Shown here: in pieces, positions 46,757 through 58,100 of the stretch
How the letters are laid out: each line of letters begins with the position of its first letter
Position numbering within the stretch: the first letter of the stretch is position 1
NCBI GenBank assembly: GCA_006386115.1
Contig: VFIW01000018.1
Span: 1 to 64,000, forward strand
Direction: 5' to 3'
DNA: 64,000 nucleotides
DNA from: Globisporangium splendens
Lineage: Eukaryota > Oomycota > Peronosporomycetes > Pythiales > Pythiaceae
The notes under the pieces: generated by a model
Told to the model about the DNA's origin: nothing
Seen by the model: only the letters and a program-made list of their open reading frames with translations
Databases searched by the model: none
Made by a program: the position numbers and the translations under genes

Positions 46757-47900
46757 TCACCATCGTCGTCGTGAAAACAGCTTGATGTATAGATACGTGG
46801 CGATGAACACGAGCACGACGACGGCGACAAGATAAAGCGAAGTCCAGAAGCCGATCGCCGACGCCAATTGCTTCTTGAGCACGGCGTTCTCACGGTCCAA
46901 CAGCGTCGTGTTGGACTCGGCGCTCTGGCCGACGGCGTCCAGGATCTTGACGTCGTCCACGAGCGACTGGTTGATCGTCTGCGTTCGCTGCTTGAGCTCC
47001 TTGGCGAGGTTCATCATGTCCGACTGGATCGCCTCCTGCTCCTCGCGCGCCACCATCTCCGAGGCACTCGCTTGCGCCATGCGAGCGCGCGTGCTTTGGT
47101 CGACGAGTCTAGAATTATGTGCACACATATCAATTAGACAGATGCCCTCGCAAGCATTGAGACGTGCAACATGGCAAAAAATACCCGAGTCTCCGTCGCA
47201 ATTCGTGGGTCGAGAGCTTTTCTTTTTTCGGCGGCTGGGGACCCATCATCGTGCTGAAATCATCGGCCGAGAGATCTATGTGCGTGGGTGTCGAAGCCAC
47301 TTCTACCACAGGCTCAGCACTGGAAGAAAACTCCTGGTCATCCTGCATGGATGCGAGCGACGCCCTCGTTTCGACAGGAGGAACGTGCCGCTGCTTCTTC
47401 TGCTGCAGGATCTCTATCGCGCGTGGGAGACGAACCGTAGGTGACGAGGTTTCTTCTACTGGCTCGGTTTGGTTCAGGAGCTCGCGGACTTCCTCGACTA
47501 CAGACACTATCGCGTGTTGATCCACGCCGTCCTCGTCATTCTCCTACAACAAATACATGCACACGTCACGAACAGGCTGACCTTGAGCCTCGCAGATATA
47601 GCGTCACTCACTTGATTATTCTCTAGTAGCCGCTGAAGGGCTCGAGCCATGTCTTCATACTTGTATAGGCGCAACACAACGCATGCAACAAGCACGCAAG
47701 TGAGTTCTCAGCAGCATTCGATCGAACTCGAGGGATTGCACAACAGAGCGCTACGGCTTGCGTTATCACTGTACCTGACGGAGCACATGTGCGTTGTGAT
47801 AGAGAGCGTCTGCAGCTCCGTTGCTGTCTCTAAACCGGCGCCACGCGTGCACAAAGCGCTTGCAGTCCACGGCCGTCGTCGCCGTTGCCACTTCCATCAT
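46757..47900 (-). CDS. USE1: USE1-like SNARE (Golgi-to-ER retrograde traffic)
   Basis: Exons 47900-47775, 47659-47612, 47543-47185 and 47108-46757 join in phase to 294 residues. The C-terminus has the Use1 pattern: QASASEMVAREEQEAI, a SNARE-like heptad helix (MNLAKELKQRTQTINQSLVDDVKILDAVGQS), then a tail anchor TSLYLVAVVVLVFIATYLYIKLF and a basic end. The N-terminal helix (VDCKRFVHAWRRF...YEDMARALQRLLENN) resembles the Use1 N-terminal region. USE1 is an ER SNARE acting with the Dsl1/NRZ tether and a Sec1-family protein in fusion of COPI vesicles. This is of interest because an SCFD2-like SM protein lies in the same window. Moderate confidence since SNAREs of this type are divergent. Confidence 0.7.
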
Positions 47901-48206
47901 CGTCTGCAGCAGACACGAAGCAGGCAACAAATAAAGCAAGACACAGAAACGGGTCGGGTTTAGCGACACAAAATAACAGACACATGCCAAACCCGTCGAC
48001 ACAAAAAAACAACGACAAATGGGACTCAAAAGTGAACCTTCGGTTCACCTCCCAATCACCATGCATTCTCGATTAAGTATCCTCTGTTTGTGGCAGCAGC
48101 CAGCTGATCTTCTGCTTCGTTTCCGAGAGCCACACAGACAGGCAACACAGACACGACACTCTCAGAAATCCGCCAGACCTCCTAAGCCACTCCCCCGTTT
48201 ACGACG
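47901..48206. promoter_or_regulatory. divergent promoter region, USE1-like / PGK
   Basis: 306 bp. CGGGTTT (47955-47961) and AAACCCG (47989-47995) form inverted arms like those at 35.7 kb and 26.6 kb. No coding signal. Confidence 0.4.
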
Positions 48207-49615
48207 ATGTTCTCGCTGCGCGCCAAGAGCGCGAGCCTGCGCACGATAACGCAACGCCCCACGCGTGCGCTCGTGAGTCGCGCGGCCATGAGCACGACCA
48301 AGCTGAGTCTCGAGGAGCTCTCGGAGCGCGAGTCGCTGCGCGGCAAGCGTGTGCTCGTACGCGCGGACCTCAACGTGCCGTTCAAGAAGAACCACACGCC
48401 ACAGACGATCACGGACGACACGCGCATCCGTGCGGTGCTGCCGACGCTCCAGCTGCTGCAGTACGTTGGCGCCAAGACGATCTTGTGCTCGCACTTGGGT
48501 CGCCCTGAGGGCCAGGTGAACGAGAACATGCGCTTGACCCCCGTCGCAGAGCGTCTTGGCGAGCTTCTCGGCCGTCCGGTCAAGAAGCTGGACGACTGCA
48601 TTGGTGACGAGGTCACGAAGGAGATCGACGCGCTCGGTGAGGGCGAAGTCGTGCTTCTGGAGAACGTGCGTTTCTACAAGCAGGAGACGAAGAACGACCC
48701 GGAGTTCGCCAAGAAGCTCGCGCACAACGCCGACGTGTACGTGAACGACGCGTTCGGAACTGCGCACCGTGCGCACGCGTCGACGGCTGGTGTGACCAAG
48801 TACATCAAGACGAACGTCGCGGGTTTCTTGATGGAGAAGGAGCTCAAGTACCTCTCGGGTGCTGTGGATGCTCCAGTGCGTCCGTTGGGTGCCGTGATCG
48901 GTGGTGCCAAGGTCTCCACGAAGATCCCAGTGTTGAAGTCGCTCTTGGAGAAATGCGACAAGATTCTCTTGGGTGGTGGTATGATCTTCACGTTCTACAA
49001 GGCTCAGGTACGTTCCCTTTAGCTCTCCATTAGCATGCAAGAGCCTACTATTTCCATTCTGCGTATGCTAATTCATCTATCTCTTTTGTATCTCGTATAT
49101 TTACACCATAGGGCATTGATGTGGGCAAGTCGATCATTGAGGAGGACAAGGTGGAGCTCGCGAAGGAGATCCTCGACGAAGCCGCCAAGCGCGGTGTGCA
49201 GCTCATTCTCCCGACGGACGTCGTGGTCGCCGATCGCTTTGACGCCGATGCGAACGCGAAGACCGTGGACCCGCACACGATCCCGTCGGACTGGATGGGG
49301 CTCGACATTGGTCCTGAGACCCGCTGGCAGTTCGAGAAGGAGCTCCGCGAGTGCCGCACGGTCGTGTGGAATGGCCCCATGGGGGTGTTCGAGTTCCCAA
49401 AGTTCGCCGAGGGCACGTTCGCAGTCGCCAACTCGCTCGCGGAGTGCACGAAGAACGGCTCGACGACGATCGTCGGTGGTGGTGACTCGGTCGCCGCTGT
49501 GGAACAAGCTGGTCTCGCGGCGCAAATGAGCCACATCTCGACGGGCGGTGGCGCGAGCTTGGAGCTCTTGGAAGGCAAGGTGCTCCCTGGTGTTGCTGCG
49601 CTCACGGACGCATAA
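48207..49615 (+). CDS. PGK: phosphoglycerate kinase with mitochondrial-type presequence
   Basis: Exons 48207-49007 and 49112-49615 give 434 residues. It converts 1,3-bisphosphoglycerate and ADP to 3-phosphoglycerate and ATP. PGK signatures are [65 protein letters not shown] and [11 protein letters not shown]. The first 27 residues ([20 protein letters not shown]...) have Arg/Ser/Thr and no acids, as in a mitochondrial presequence. A second Met at 48288 ([11 protein letters not shown]) starts the mature domain and could give a cytosolic form. Stramenopiles are known to place the lower half of glycolysis in mitochondria, which fits. Its GC-rich codons suggest strong expression. Confidence 0.96.
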
Positions 49616-50970
49616 GAAGGAAAGGGTGCGCAAGCACTGGGAAGAAACGAAAAGAAACAAAAAAAAGCGCACTACGATGCGATCTAAATTGCTAATAAAC
49701 AAAAGGAAGCCAAACAGCACGGACGCATTTGGATTTTGAGAAACACCTCCACGACGTAAGGATGTAGAGGTGCGGTGTATGGGCTTCAGCGCATTCTGGT
49801 GTTAACATTCTGCTGTGCGCGTGAGTTCTTTCTGTAAGCTTGTGAAATTTTGCTATATCAGGACAAACTCCGGGCAGCTAATGCGGCGCAGACATTCTGC
49901 ATTCTTGATATGAACGCATCAGCTCAAGCACAGTGCCTCAATAAAGAGCCCCACACGCAGTTAACACGCGACGTCAGCCACATACTTTCGTGTCAATAGA
50001 ATGCCACGCTGTGATGCAGTCAGTAGAGGCAGCGCAGTGCACAGAAATGCACGAGTATAAGCGCGCACAATTCCACCCTCACAGAGTCGTCACGTGGGTA
50101 TAAGCGCGCGCATGAGATTTCAAATGCCGCGCCTGCGCATAGGGTCGTCGCGTGCATTCGTCACAGAAATGTGTGGTCGCCGTCCCAAGTTGAACGCACC
50201 GACGCCGCCATTGTTTGACCATGTGGCTCGCACAGAGAAACTCAGATCTCGCTGTCCTGCTCAGCCATGTGAGGCGGCTCCAGGTGCATCCTCAAGCCGC
50301 CGTCCTGGTGGGTGCCATTTTGAGGCTTCCTTCCCATGCAATCGAACGACCGACGAAGCAGTCCTGTCTTTTGTTGGGATGCGAAGAGGTACCCTTTCAA
50401 TAGTTTGACGTTTATAATTGCATACAAAGATTGATTCTGATGTTGCACATATGAACAGAAAGCCAGATAGTACTGTATGAGATCTATCTTTTAGTATGGT
50501 GGGATAAGTTTAAACAGGGGAAGGATGCTGAGCTGATCGCATCATCCGAGCAGTTTGGAACGTTCAGATCTTGCTGGCTCGATGGCGTGCTCCTCTCCAA
50601 ACTCCTTATTAGTGGTTTGTTACCCCTAGTAAAGGAGAAATACGCCCTTTATAAGGAATGCCGACCCGCTCTTTTTTCCGCATCACGAGAGAGGTAGAGA
50701 GGTGCAGGCATTGCCGTTACTTCGGTTACTTGTCTCCATATTACTGCGCCGCTTATTTGCCTCTGTGGAGCACGATTTGCCGGCGTGTTCTTCCCTCAGT
50801 TGTCTGCATCTTCCGCGGAGATCGGGCGAGCGGAAGTGAGCGGAAGGACTAGCGGAAGGCGCTTCACGAGAGCTGGCGGAGGACAAAGCAAGCAGACGTA
50901 GTGCAAAGGGACGAGGGAAGGGAGGAGGCTTTCCTATTTACTGCATTCCTACATAGTAGTACCTGCAGAC
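49616..50970. promoter_or_regulatory. 1.35 kb intergenic region upstream of myosin
   Basis: PGK 3' region and myosin promoter. GTATAAGCGCGC occurs twice on the plus strand (50055 and 50098), about 43 bp apart. Open frames at 50094-50408 show no protein-like pattern. No repeat family or RNA gene recognised. Confidence 0.35.
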
Positions 50971-53900
50971 ATGACGGCGAGCAAGGAGGACTCGGCGCTC
51001 GGCGTCTCGGTGGGCTCGCGCTGCTACATCCCCGACAAGCAGCGCATGTGGCTCCCAGTCGTGGTCGAGGACGTGAACGAGCAGAAGCGCAAGGTGACTG
51101 TCAAGCTCGAGGCGCTCGACGGCGAGGAGGAGAATGAACAGCGCCGAGTGATCGACGTTGACGACAAGACCGTGCTGCCGCTGCAGAACACGACGTTCAC
51201 GGGCACGGCCGGATGCGACGACATGATCGAGCTCAACCATCTCCACGAGGCGGCGATCCTGTACAACCTCAAGAAGCGCTTCCACGCGCGCCTGCCGTAC
51301 ACGTACACAGGGGACATTTGCCTGGCCGTGAACCCGTACCAGTGGATCGAGGAGCTGTACTCGAAGGAGCTGCACACCAAGTACCTGCGCGCGCGGAACC
51401 GGAAGCACTTGCCGCCGCACGTGTATGCGATCGCCGTGTCGTCGTATCAGCACATGAGGCAGAATGGGATGAACCAGAGTATCCTCGTGAGTGGCGAGTC
51501 TGGCGCCGGGAAGACCGAGACGACAAAGATCGTGATGGACAACCTCGCGAGCATCGCGTCCGGGTCGCGTCAGGAGACGATCACCAAGATCATCGAGGTG
51601 AACCCGCTGCTCGAGTCGTTCGGCAATGCCAAGACCAAGCGCAACGACAACAGCAGTCGCTTTGGCAAGTTCACACAGCTGCAGTTCGACCGCCACAGCG
51701 TGCTCTGCGGCGCCAAGTGCGAGACGTACCTGCTCGAGAAGACGCGCGTGATCACGCAGGAGCCCGGCGAGCGCAACTACCACATCTTCTACGAGCTGCT
51801 GCACGGCACGACGCAGAAGGAGAAGGAGATGTTTGGTCTCGAGGCAAGTGACGCGAAGTTCGCGTACATCCAGGAAGACGCGAGTCTCATCGAAAAGGAC
51901 AAGAAGAACTTTGCCAAGACGAAAAAGGCGCTCACGCTACTCGGTCTGTCAACGAAACAACAAGAGACGCTCTTCCAGATCATTGCAGGCATCCTGCACC
52001 TTGGTGAGGCCGAGTTTGAGGTGCATCCACAGAACGAAGACGCGAGCAAGCTCCGAATGGACTCGGTCGCGTACAGCAACCTGCTGTTGGGCTTGCATGC
52101 GGACGCAATGGATAAGGCGCTGTGTAATCGCACCATGAAAGCCGGCGGCGAAGTGTACGCGGTGCCGTTGAGCGTGGATCACGCCAAGTCATGTCGTGAC
52201 GCCTTGGCCAAGGCGATCTATGCCAACATTTTCGACTGGATGGCAAAGTGCATCAACGACAGCCTGAGCGCCGACGACCTGATGGTGAACGCGATCGGCG
52301 TGCTCGATATCTTTGGCTTTGAGAGCTTTGTCCACAACTCGTACGAGCAGCTCTGCATCAACTACGCGAACGAGAAGCTGCAGCAGAAATTCACGCAGGA
52401 CGTGTTCAAGTCCGTGGCCGAGGAGTACGAGCGCGAGAATATCACGTGGGACCACATCGAGTACGCCGACAATCAGGAGGTGCTGTCCCTCATCGAGGGC
52501 AAGATGGGCATCATCTCGCTGCTGAACGAAGAGATCGTGCGTCCAAAGGGGAACGAAGAAGGGTTTGTTGGCAAACTGGCGACGCAGTACCGCACGAGCA
52601 AGAAGATCATCGAGTTTGCGCGCATCTCCAAGACCCAGTTCACGATCCACCACTACGCAGATAGTGTCAAGTACGAAGCCATGGGTTTCCTAGAAAAACA
52701 CAAGGACGCACTGCTGCCTGATCTCTCGGAGCTCATGCGTTCGAGTACAGAGCCATTCTTGCAGTCACTTTTTGAGAAAAAAGAGACTTCTCCATCAGAG
52801 CCGCCTACAGGAACTCGGCCAGGACCACGGAAGCGTTCGGCAGGTGGCGACAACGCATCTACGACCGTGGGTACGCAGTTTAAGCTGTCGCTGAACAAGC
52901 TGATGGAGAACATCAACCTGACGAACACCAACTACATTCGCTGCATCAAGCCCAACAGCGTCAAGAGCACGACTGTGATGGACGAGCAAATGGTTGTCAA
53001 CCAACTGCGGTGCGCTGGTGTCATCGAAGCGATTTGCATCGCAAGAGCAGGGTACCCGAACCGTCTGTTGCACGGCGCGTTTGCTACGGAATTTGACATC
53101 TTCTTGACCGAAGAGCAAATCAAGCAGGGAGAACCTGCCGCAAATTGCCGCGTCCTCGTGAAGCAGTTTGACTTGAAGACTCCGGAAGAATACCAAATGG
53201 GAACAACCAAGATCTACCTCCAGAAGGGAGTTCTCGAGCGTCTGGACCATGCGAAAGCGGCCAAGCTGTTTGCATATGTGGCGCGCATTCAGAGCACCTG
53301 GCGTGGGTTGCAAGCGCGCCGCATGTACGCTGAGATCCGCGCTGCGCTCGTGATCATCCAGCGACGCGTGAAAGTGTTTGTTGCAGTCACTGTCCTGCAA
53401 CGCAAGAAAGCAGCCATTGCCACGATCCAGCGTGTCTGGCGCGGCCATGTCGGCCGCAAAGAGTTCTTTGCCGCGCTCTGCGAATACAAAGCGCTCCAGA
53501 TTCAACGCGTTTGGCGAGGACATGCTGGTCGCAAGTTGTTTGTCCATGCGCTCCGTGCTGACCGAGCGATCCGCATCCAGTGCTGTGTCCGTCAATTTCT
53601 GGCCCGCAAGGAGTTGCACCAACGCATGGGCGAGTTTCAGAAGGAGCAAGCGCGACTTCGCGAGATTGAGCGTCGTCGCGTGGCCGAAGAACAGCGACTG
53701 TATCGCATTCTGTGCGAGCAAAAGGTGCTTGTCATCCAGAAGCTTGCGCGTGGATACCTGGCGCGCTGCGCGTTTTTCAAACTAGTGCGCCACGTGGAGG
53801 GTGAGAAGAGGCGGCTGGAGCGTGAGGAAGAGGAGCGACGAATCAAGGCCGAAGAAGAAGAAAAGGAGCGCCAACGCATCGCCGAGGAGCAAGAGCGCGA

Positions 53901-54909
53901 ACGACTTCGCATCCTCGCGGAGGAGGAAGAGAAGGAGCGTGAGCGGCTGCGTATCGCCGCCGAGAAGGAAGAGCGCGCTCGCCAACGACGGATTGCAGAG
54001 GAGCAGGTGGCCGAGCGTCAACGCCAGCTCGCAAAGAAGCGCGAGGAAGAAGAGCGTCAGCGCCGGATTGTTGAGGAGCAAGAGCAGGAACGTCAACGCC
54101 AACTTGCGTTGCAGCGTGAAGAGGAAGAGCGTGAACGACTACGTCTCCTTGAGCTGGAAAAGCAAGAACAGGCCGCCGTGGCAGTGCAGAAGGTGACTCG
54201 CGGTCGCCTCGCGCGTCAGAAGTTCGTGGTCTTGAAGCTCGAAGCCATGAAGGAAGAGGAGGAGCTCAATGCTGCACGAGAAGAAAACGCGCGCCTGCGT
54301 AAGCAGCTGGAAGAGATCTTGGAGGCCAACATTGAGTTGGAGTCGCTGGTGGCCGAGTGGCAAAGCGAGCGCGAGGTCCTGGACGCATCCAACAACCTGA
54401 AGGAGCTCGACTTGAAGCAGCGCATCAACAGCAAGAAGAAGCTCCTGGAGGAGGCTCGCATGGAGTACAACACGCTGAGCGACTCGATGGACAAGACGAG
54501 CACTACGCCGCGCTCGACGGATTCCGTGGACACAACGAGCTCCGGATCCACTGAAGTGGAGACCTTGAGCTCCGCGTCAGAACCGGAGGACGACGACGAT
54601 GATTGGGACCATAATCGCAACAGGGGATCGTCGTACTTTGATGCGGATCGGCCATCGACGGACGTCTCGCACCTGCTGGAGAAGCGCTCGACGTTCTCGA
54701 AGCCGCGCCTGAGTTACGCGATGCAGCAGCGCAAGGAGAAGACTGGGCGATTGTTCATGGCAGGCGCGAAGCAGCTCGGCATGGCCAAGAAGTGGGTCAC
54801 CACGACTCGCCAGAAGAAAGCCAACTCGACGGCAACGGTCAACGACGACGAGGACGAGGACGATCTGAGCGTCGGTGTGCAGCGCCACCAGAAGGAGGTC
54901 TCCCTATAA
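50971..54909 (+). CDS. unconventional myosin heavy chain
   Basis: One intronless ORF of 1312 codons. An SH3-like N-terminal part is followed by the motor: P-loop GESGAGKT at residues 175-182, switch-1 region NDNSSRFGKF, switch-2 LDIFGFESF, actin-binding and SH1 region (NYIRCIKPN, CAGVIEAICIARAGYPNRL). The lever has about six IQ motifs (from about 771 to 935; IQSTWRGLQARR, IQRVWRGHVGRK, IQRVWRGHAGRK, IQKLARGYLARC). Residues about 945-1065 alternate E and R/K with i,i+4 spacing, like a stable single alpha helix. Then comes one lone IQ (VAVQKVTRGRLARQK), a coiled coil to about 1180, and an acidic Ser-rich tail. No known cargo-binding domain is seen. It moves on actin; the class is not assigned. 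Intact. Confidence 0.93.
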   Translation: MTASKEDSALGVSVGSRCYIPDKQRMWLPVVVEDVNEQKRKVTVKLEALDGEEENEQRRVIDVDDKTVLPLQNTTFTGTAGCDDMIELNHLHEAAILYNLKKRFHARLPYTYTGDICLAVNPYQWIEELYSKELHTKYLRARNRKHLPPHVYAIAVSSYQHMRQNGMNQSILVSGESGAGKTETTKIVMDNLASIASGSRQETITKIIEVNPLLESFGNAKTKRNDNSSRFGKFTQLQFDRHSVLCGAKCETYLLEKTRVITQEPGERNYHIFYELLHGTTQKEKEMFGLEASDAKFAYIQEDASLIEKDKKNFAKTKKALTLLGLSTKQQETLFQIIAGILHLGEAEFEVHPQNEDASKLRMDSVAYSNLLLGLHADAMDKALCNRTMKAGGEVYAVPLSVDHAKSCRDALAKAIYANIFDWMAKCINDSLSADDLMVNAIGVLDIFGFESFVHNSYEQLCINYANEKLQQKFTQDVFKSVAEEYERENITWDHIEYADNQEVLSLIEGKMGIISLLNEEIVRPKGNEEGFVGKLATQYRTSKKIIEFARISKTQFTIHHYADSVKYEAMGFLEKHKDALLPDLSELMRSSTEPFLQSLFEKKETSPSEPPTGTRPGPRKRSAGGDNASTTVGTQFKLSLNKLMENINLTNTNYIRCIKPNSVKSTTVMDEQMVVNQLRCAGVIEAICIARAGYPNRLLHGAFATEFDIFLTEEQIKQGEPAANCRVLVKQFDLKTPEEYQMGTTKIYLQKGVLERLDHAKAAKLFAYVARIQSTWRGLQARRMYAEIRAALVIIQRRVKVFVAVTVLQRKKAAIATIQRVWRGHVGRKEFFAALCEYKALQIQRVWRGHAGRKLFVHALRADRAIRIQCCVRQFLARKELHQRMGEFQKEQARLREIERRRVAEEQRLYRILCEQKVLVIQKLARGYLARCAFFKLVRHVEGEKRRLEREEEERRIKAEEEEKERQRIAEEQERERLRILAEEEEKERERLRIAAEKEERARQRRIAEEQVAERQRQLAKKREEEERQRRIVEEQEQERQRQLALQREEEERERLRLLELEKQEQAAVAVQKVTRGRLARQKFVVLKLEAMKEEEELNAAREENARLRKQLEEILEANIELESLVAEWQSEREVLDASNNLKELDLKQRINSKKKLLEEARMEYNTLSDSMDKTSTTPRSTDSVDTTSSGSTEVETLSSASEPEDDDDDWDHNRNRGSSYFDADRPSTDVSHLLEKRSTFSKPRLSYAMQQRKEKTGRLFMAGAKQLGMAKKWVTTTRQKKANSTATVNDDEDEDDLSVGVQRHQKEVSL

Positions 54910-55111
54910 ATCAATCACGCGGCATAGCAGAGAGAAAGAGCTTCGATCTTCAATGTGTGTGAAAACAAGAAACGACAAATGTGGTAATGAATGGATTGAG
55001 TATGTTGTCTTTTCTTTATGGCCTAAGGATATGTTTCATTTTCTTTCTCTGGACGGCAACGACAAAAGTTTCGTTGGGCTATTGACTACAGCGCATGCAT
55101 GTACTGCTCAC

Positions 55112-58100
55112 CTATTCGAGTTTCGCAGACGCGACGTCTCGAAGCTTTCTCGCGAGCGCATGCACAAACGAGTTGCTCTATGAAAACAAATACAACACAA
55201 TATGGCATAATAAAACCAAAGTCAGTCGCAAGCAAACCAGGAAATAACTGCACACAAACAAACGCATGGCGAAATGCAACGCATACCTCAATCTCTCGGA
55301 TGATCGCGAGCACCTTGGCGAGCGTGTGCTGCACGACGGGGCTCTTGGCCGTCTCGGCGTTCGAGAGGAAGTGCACAAAGTGGAGCAGCAGCACGACGAC
55401 CATGTTCTCGACCACAAAGCCCATGCTGTCGCCGTGGTACTCGATGACGCTCGTGACGTGGCTCGTGTTGCACTGGTGCTCGGGACGGCGACGACGCATT
55501 ATCAAGTCATTGTTGTTGTTGCTGTTGCTAACTGCGAGCGCTTCGAGGAGCTGCTTACTGGACTCAAACGCGTCGACCGCCGTCTCGAATCGCTCCACAA
55601 AGTCGCTCATCGACGGCGCGTGAGCCCACAGCGGATCGGACGACGCGAGAGCGCTGCGTTGATCAAACGACGCGAGCGGAGGGAAGTACGAACTTCCATT
55701 CTGTGCTCCATTCTTGTGAGGCACTGCGAGAAGCGGTGTTTTGCCTGCGAGCATGCCGCCCGAATTGGTCTCGTCGACCGATTTCATCATGCGGTTGGCG
55801 CAGAAGGCGACGGTGTTGCACACGATCATGCGTGACGCGTATAACTTCTCCTCCTCGAACAGCGAGAGTTGCAGCAGCGCACCAGCGGCATTCGCGCCGC
55901 CACAGCGATCGACGAGCGTCTGCGCACACTCGGCGCATGCAAACCGCCGGATCGCATCGTCGCGTTGCTCCATAGCATTGCGTGGAACCGTCTGCGACCA
56001 CCACACGCCTTGAGGATCCTTGTCCGACATCGCATTCTCGTTGTTCTCGGCCGCAGGTGGCACTACTTCGGTCATGAAAAACATAAACACCTGCACGATC
56101 GCATGCGCGATCTTCTCCCATTTTACAGCCGCCAACGTGGTCTCGCACAAGTCAACGAACTGCGTCACGTATCGGAAGATAAACGTCACGTACGACAGCT
56201 CGCGCAGTAAATTGAGACTCGACGGCAAAGGGCCAAAGCGGTTGTCAATCTTGAGTACAGCCGTAAACAGCTTGCGGTTCTTGTTCACGAGATGCAGCAC
56301 CTGAGCGGCGACAGTGCGGTTCTGCGGCAACGTGGCGCACAACGCGCTCACGAGACGCACAATTGGGAGCCACTTGCGGTAGTACGCGGCTTCGGCACGC
56401 TGGAATGCGACGCTCGTTGACCGCGAGACTGAAGACGACGACGACAGTGTCGACGATTCGTTCGGTCGGAGGAACTTTGGACGGTGTGTTGGAAGGTTTC
56501 GCGCTTCGTAGAGGACGCGCACGAGACCGCCTTCGAGCAGCGCCACGGCGCCGTCTTTGCTGTCGGCAACTTTGGCAAAGAGCGACAAAAAGCACTCGTA
56601 CATGGTTCCGACGGTAGCTGCATCGATCCCCGCCGGTAGCGCGCGAGTCGTCTTCGTCACGTCTTCGAACGAGGCGCCTCGGTCTAGTGACGCGTCAATG
56701 TCGCACAGCGTGCGGAAGATGCCGATGAAATGCAATAAATACCCTCGCTCTCGGAAGATCGTGATGAGCGTCGACGACGACGATGGCGACGCGCCCCCAT
56801 CTTCAAACGACACGATCGCTTCGAGCGCCGAGATCGCCAGCGCCATACTCAAAGGATCATCACCATCGCTCGCATCTCGGCAGATCAAGTCCACGACCTG
56901 GCTCGTGAGGAACGACAAACGCTGACCACCAATCCCCACCGTCATTCGCCCTAGCGGCGCCGCCTTCAACTCACTGGATGGAGGCGGCAGCGCATGCAAC
57001 ACATTCACAACGCACGAGTACAGAAGCGTCCGCGAGTTCCGCGCCGCCGACGGGTTGCCCGTCGCGTGCCCGCTGCTGCAAATCGCACGGAACACCAGTT
57101 CCAAGAACGCCAGGTTCTGTCGATAACGGCTCTCATGCACGCCTCCATTTGCCGAATCACCAGGCTGTCGGAGTTGGGAAAACAGCAGCAACGCAATGCG
57201 GGACACAATCTCGAAGAGCTGGGCTGACACGCTAGCTGAATCCGTGAGCTTGCTCAGCACAGCCGACACGATCCCACCCATCAGCTCCAGTCGAACTTCC
57301 AACGAGGCGACGGCATCGAGACCCTGCCACATCGCAGGTGTCTCCGCATCCTGGACGCTTGGTAGCGTAAGATAGTCGAGAACCACAATCTCAATCAGCT
57401 CACGAAGCGAGTTCAGTGCATGGCTTTCGGCTGCGACACGCTCCGAGTAGATATTCCATTGCACAGCCCACTGAATAAACTGGTCGACAGCCGAGGATCC
57501 CGATGACATCAAGTTGCCGTTTTGGCTCGAGCGGAATCGCTTAAACGAGTTGGACGTGAAATAGTCGATGGAGCCCACGGCATTGAGATCCAACGACTGC
57601 AACGCTTGACAAAAGCGCTCAATATCAATTTTGAGCCACTTGTAGTAACCATCGTCAACAGAAAGCGTGACTTGTTCAGCCAACGAGACGACCTGTTGGT
57701 GGTTCGGGACAACAGGTGGCGAAATATGGAACGAAGTCTCGTCCACGAATTGCAGCAACAGCATCTGGTCTTGCTTCGAGTACCCGTGCTCTTCGGCTGA
57801 TAGCAGCAAGCCCATCAATCGATTCGTTTTCTTCATGTGTGGCGGTTCCTTGTGCAAGCAAACGTGAAGGTACACGGCGAGCGTCTTAAAAAACCAACCG
57901 CGCATATTGAGTTCCGCGATCGCGCCGCTCGATGAGCGTCGTCGTCGCACACGGTACACATTGCGGAACAACTCAATCTGCGTCGCAAAGTAATCATACA
58001 ATGCATTTTCGAGGATTCCGACCACGAAAGACGACGAAAAGTCTTGTGTCACCAGGTAGTAAATCACCTTGTAGCAGCGTTCCGCCAACTCGGGGTACTC

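Noticed and set aside
50094..50408. 104-codon frame upstream of myosin
   Set aside because: No protein-like pattern, sits in a repeat-bearing promoter region, and has no splice partner.
53782..54102. Leu-rich antisense frame over the myosin helix
   Set aside because: Shadow of the E/R/K-rich helix on the other strand.
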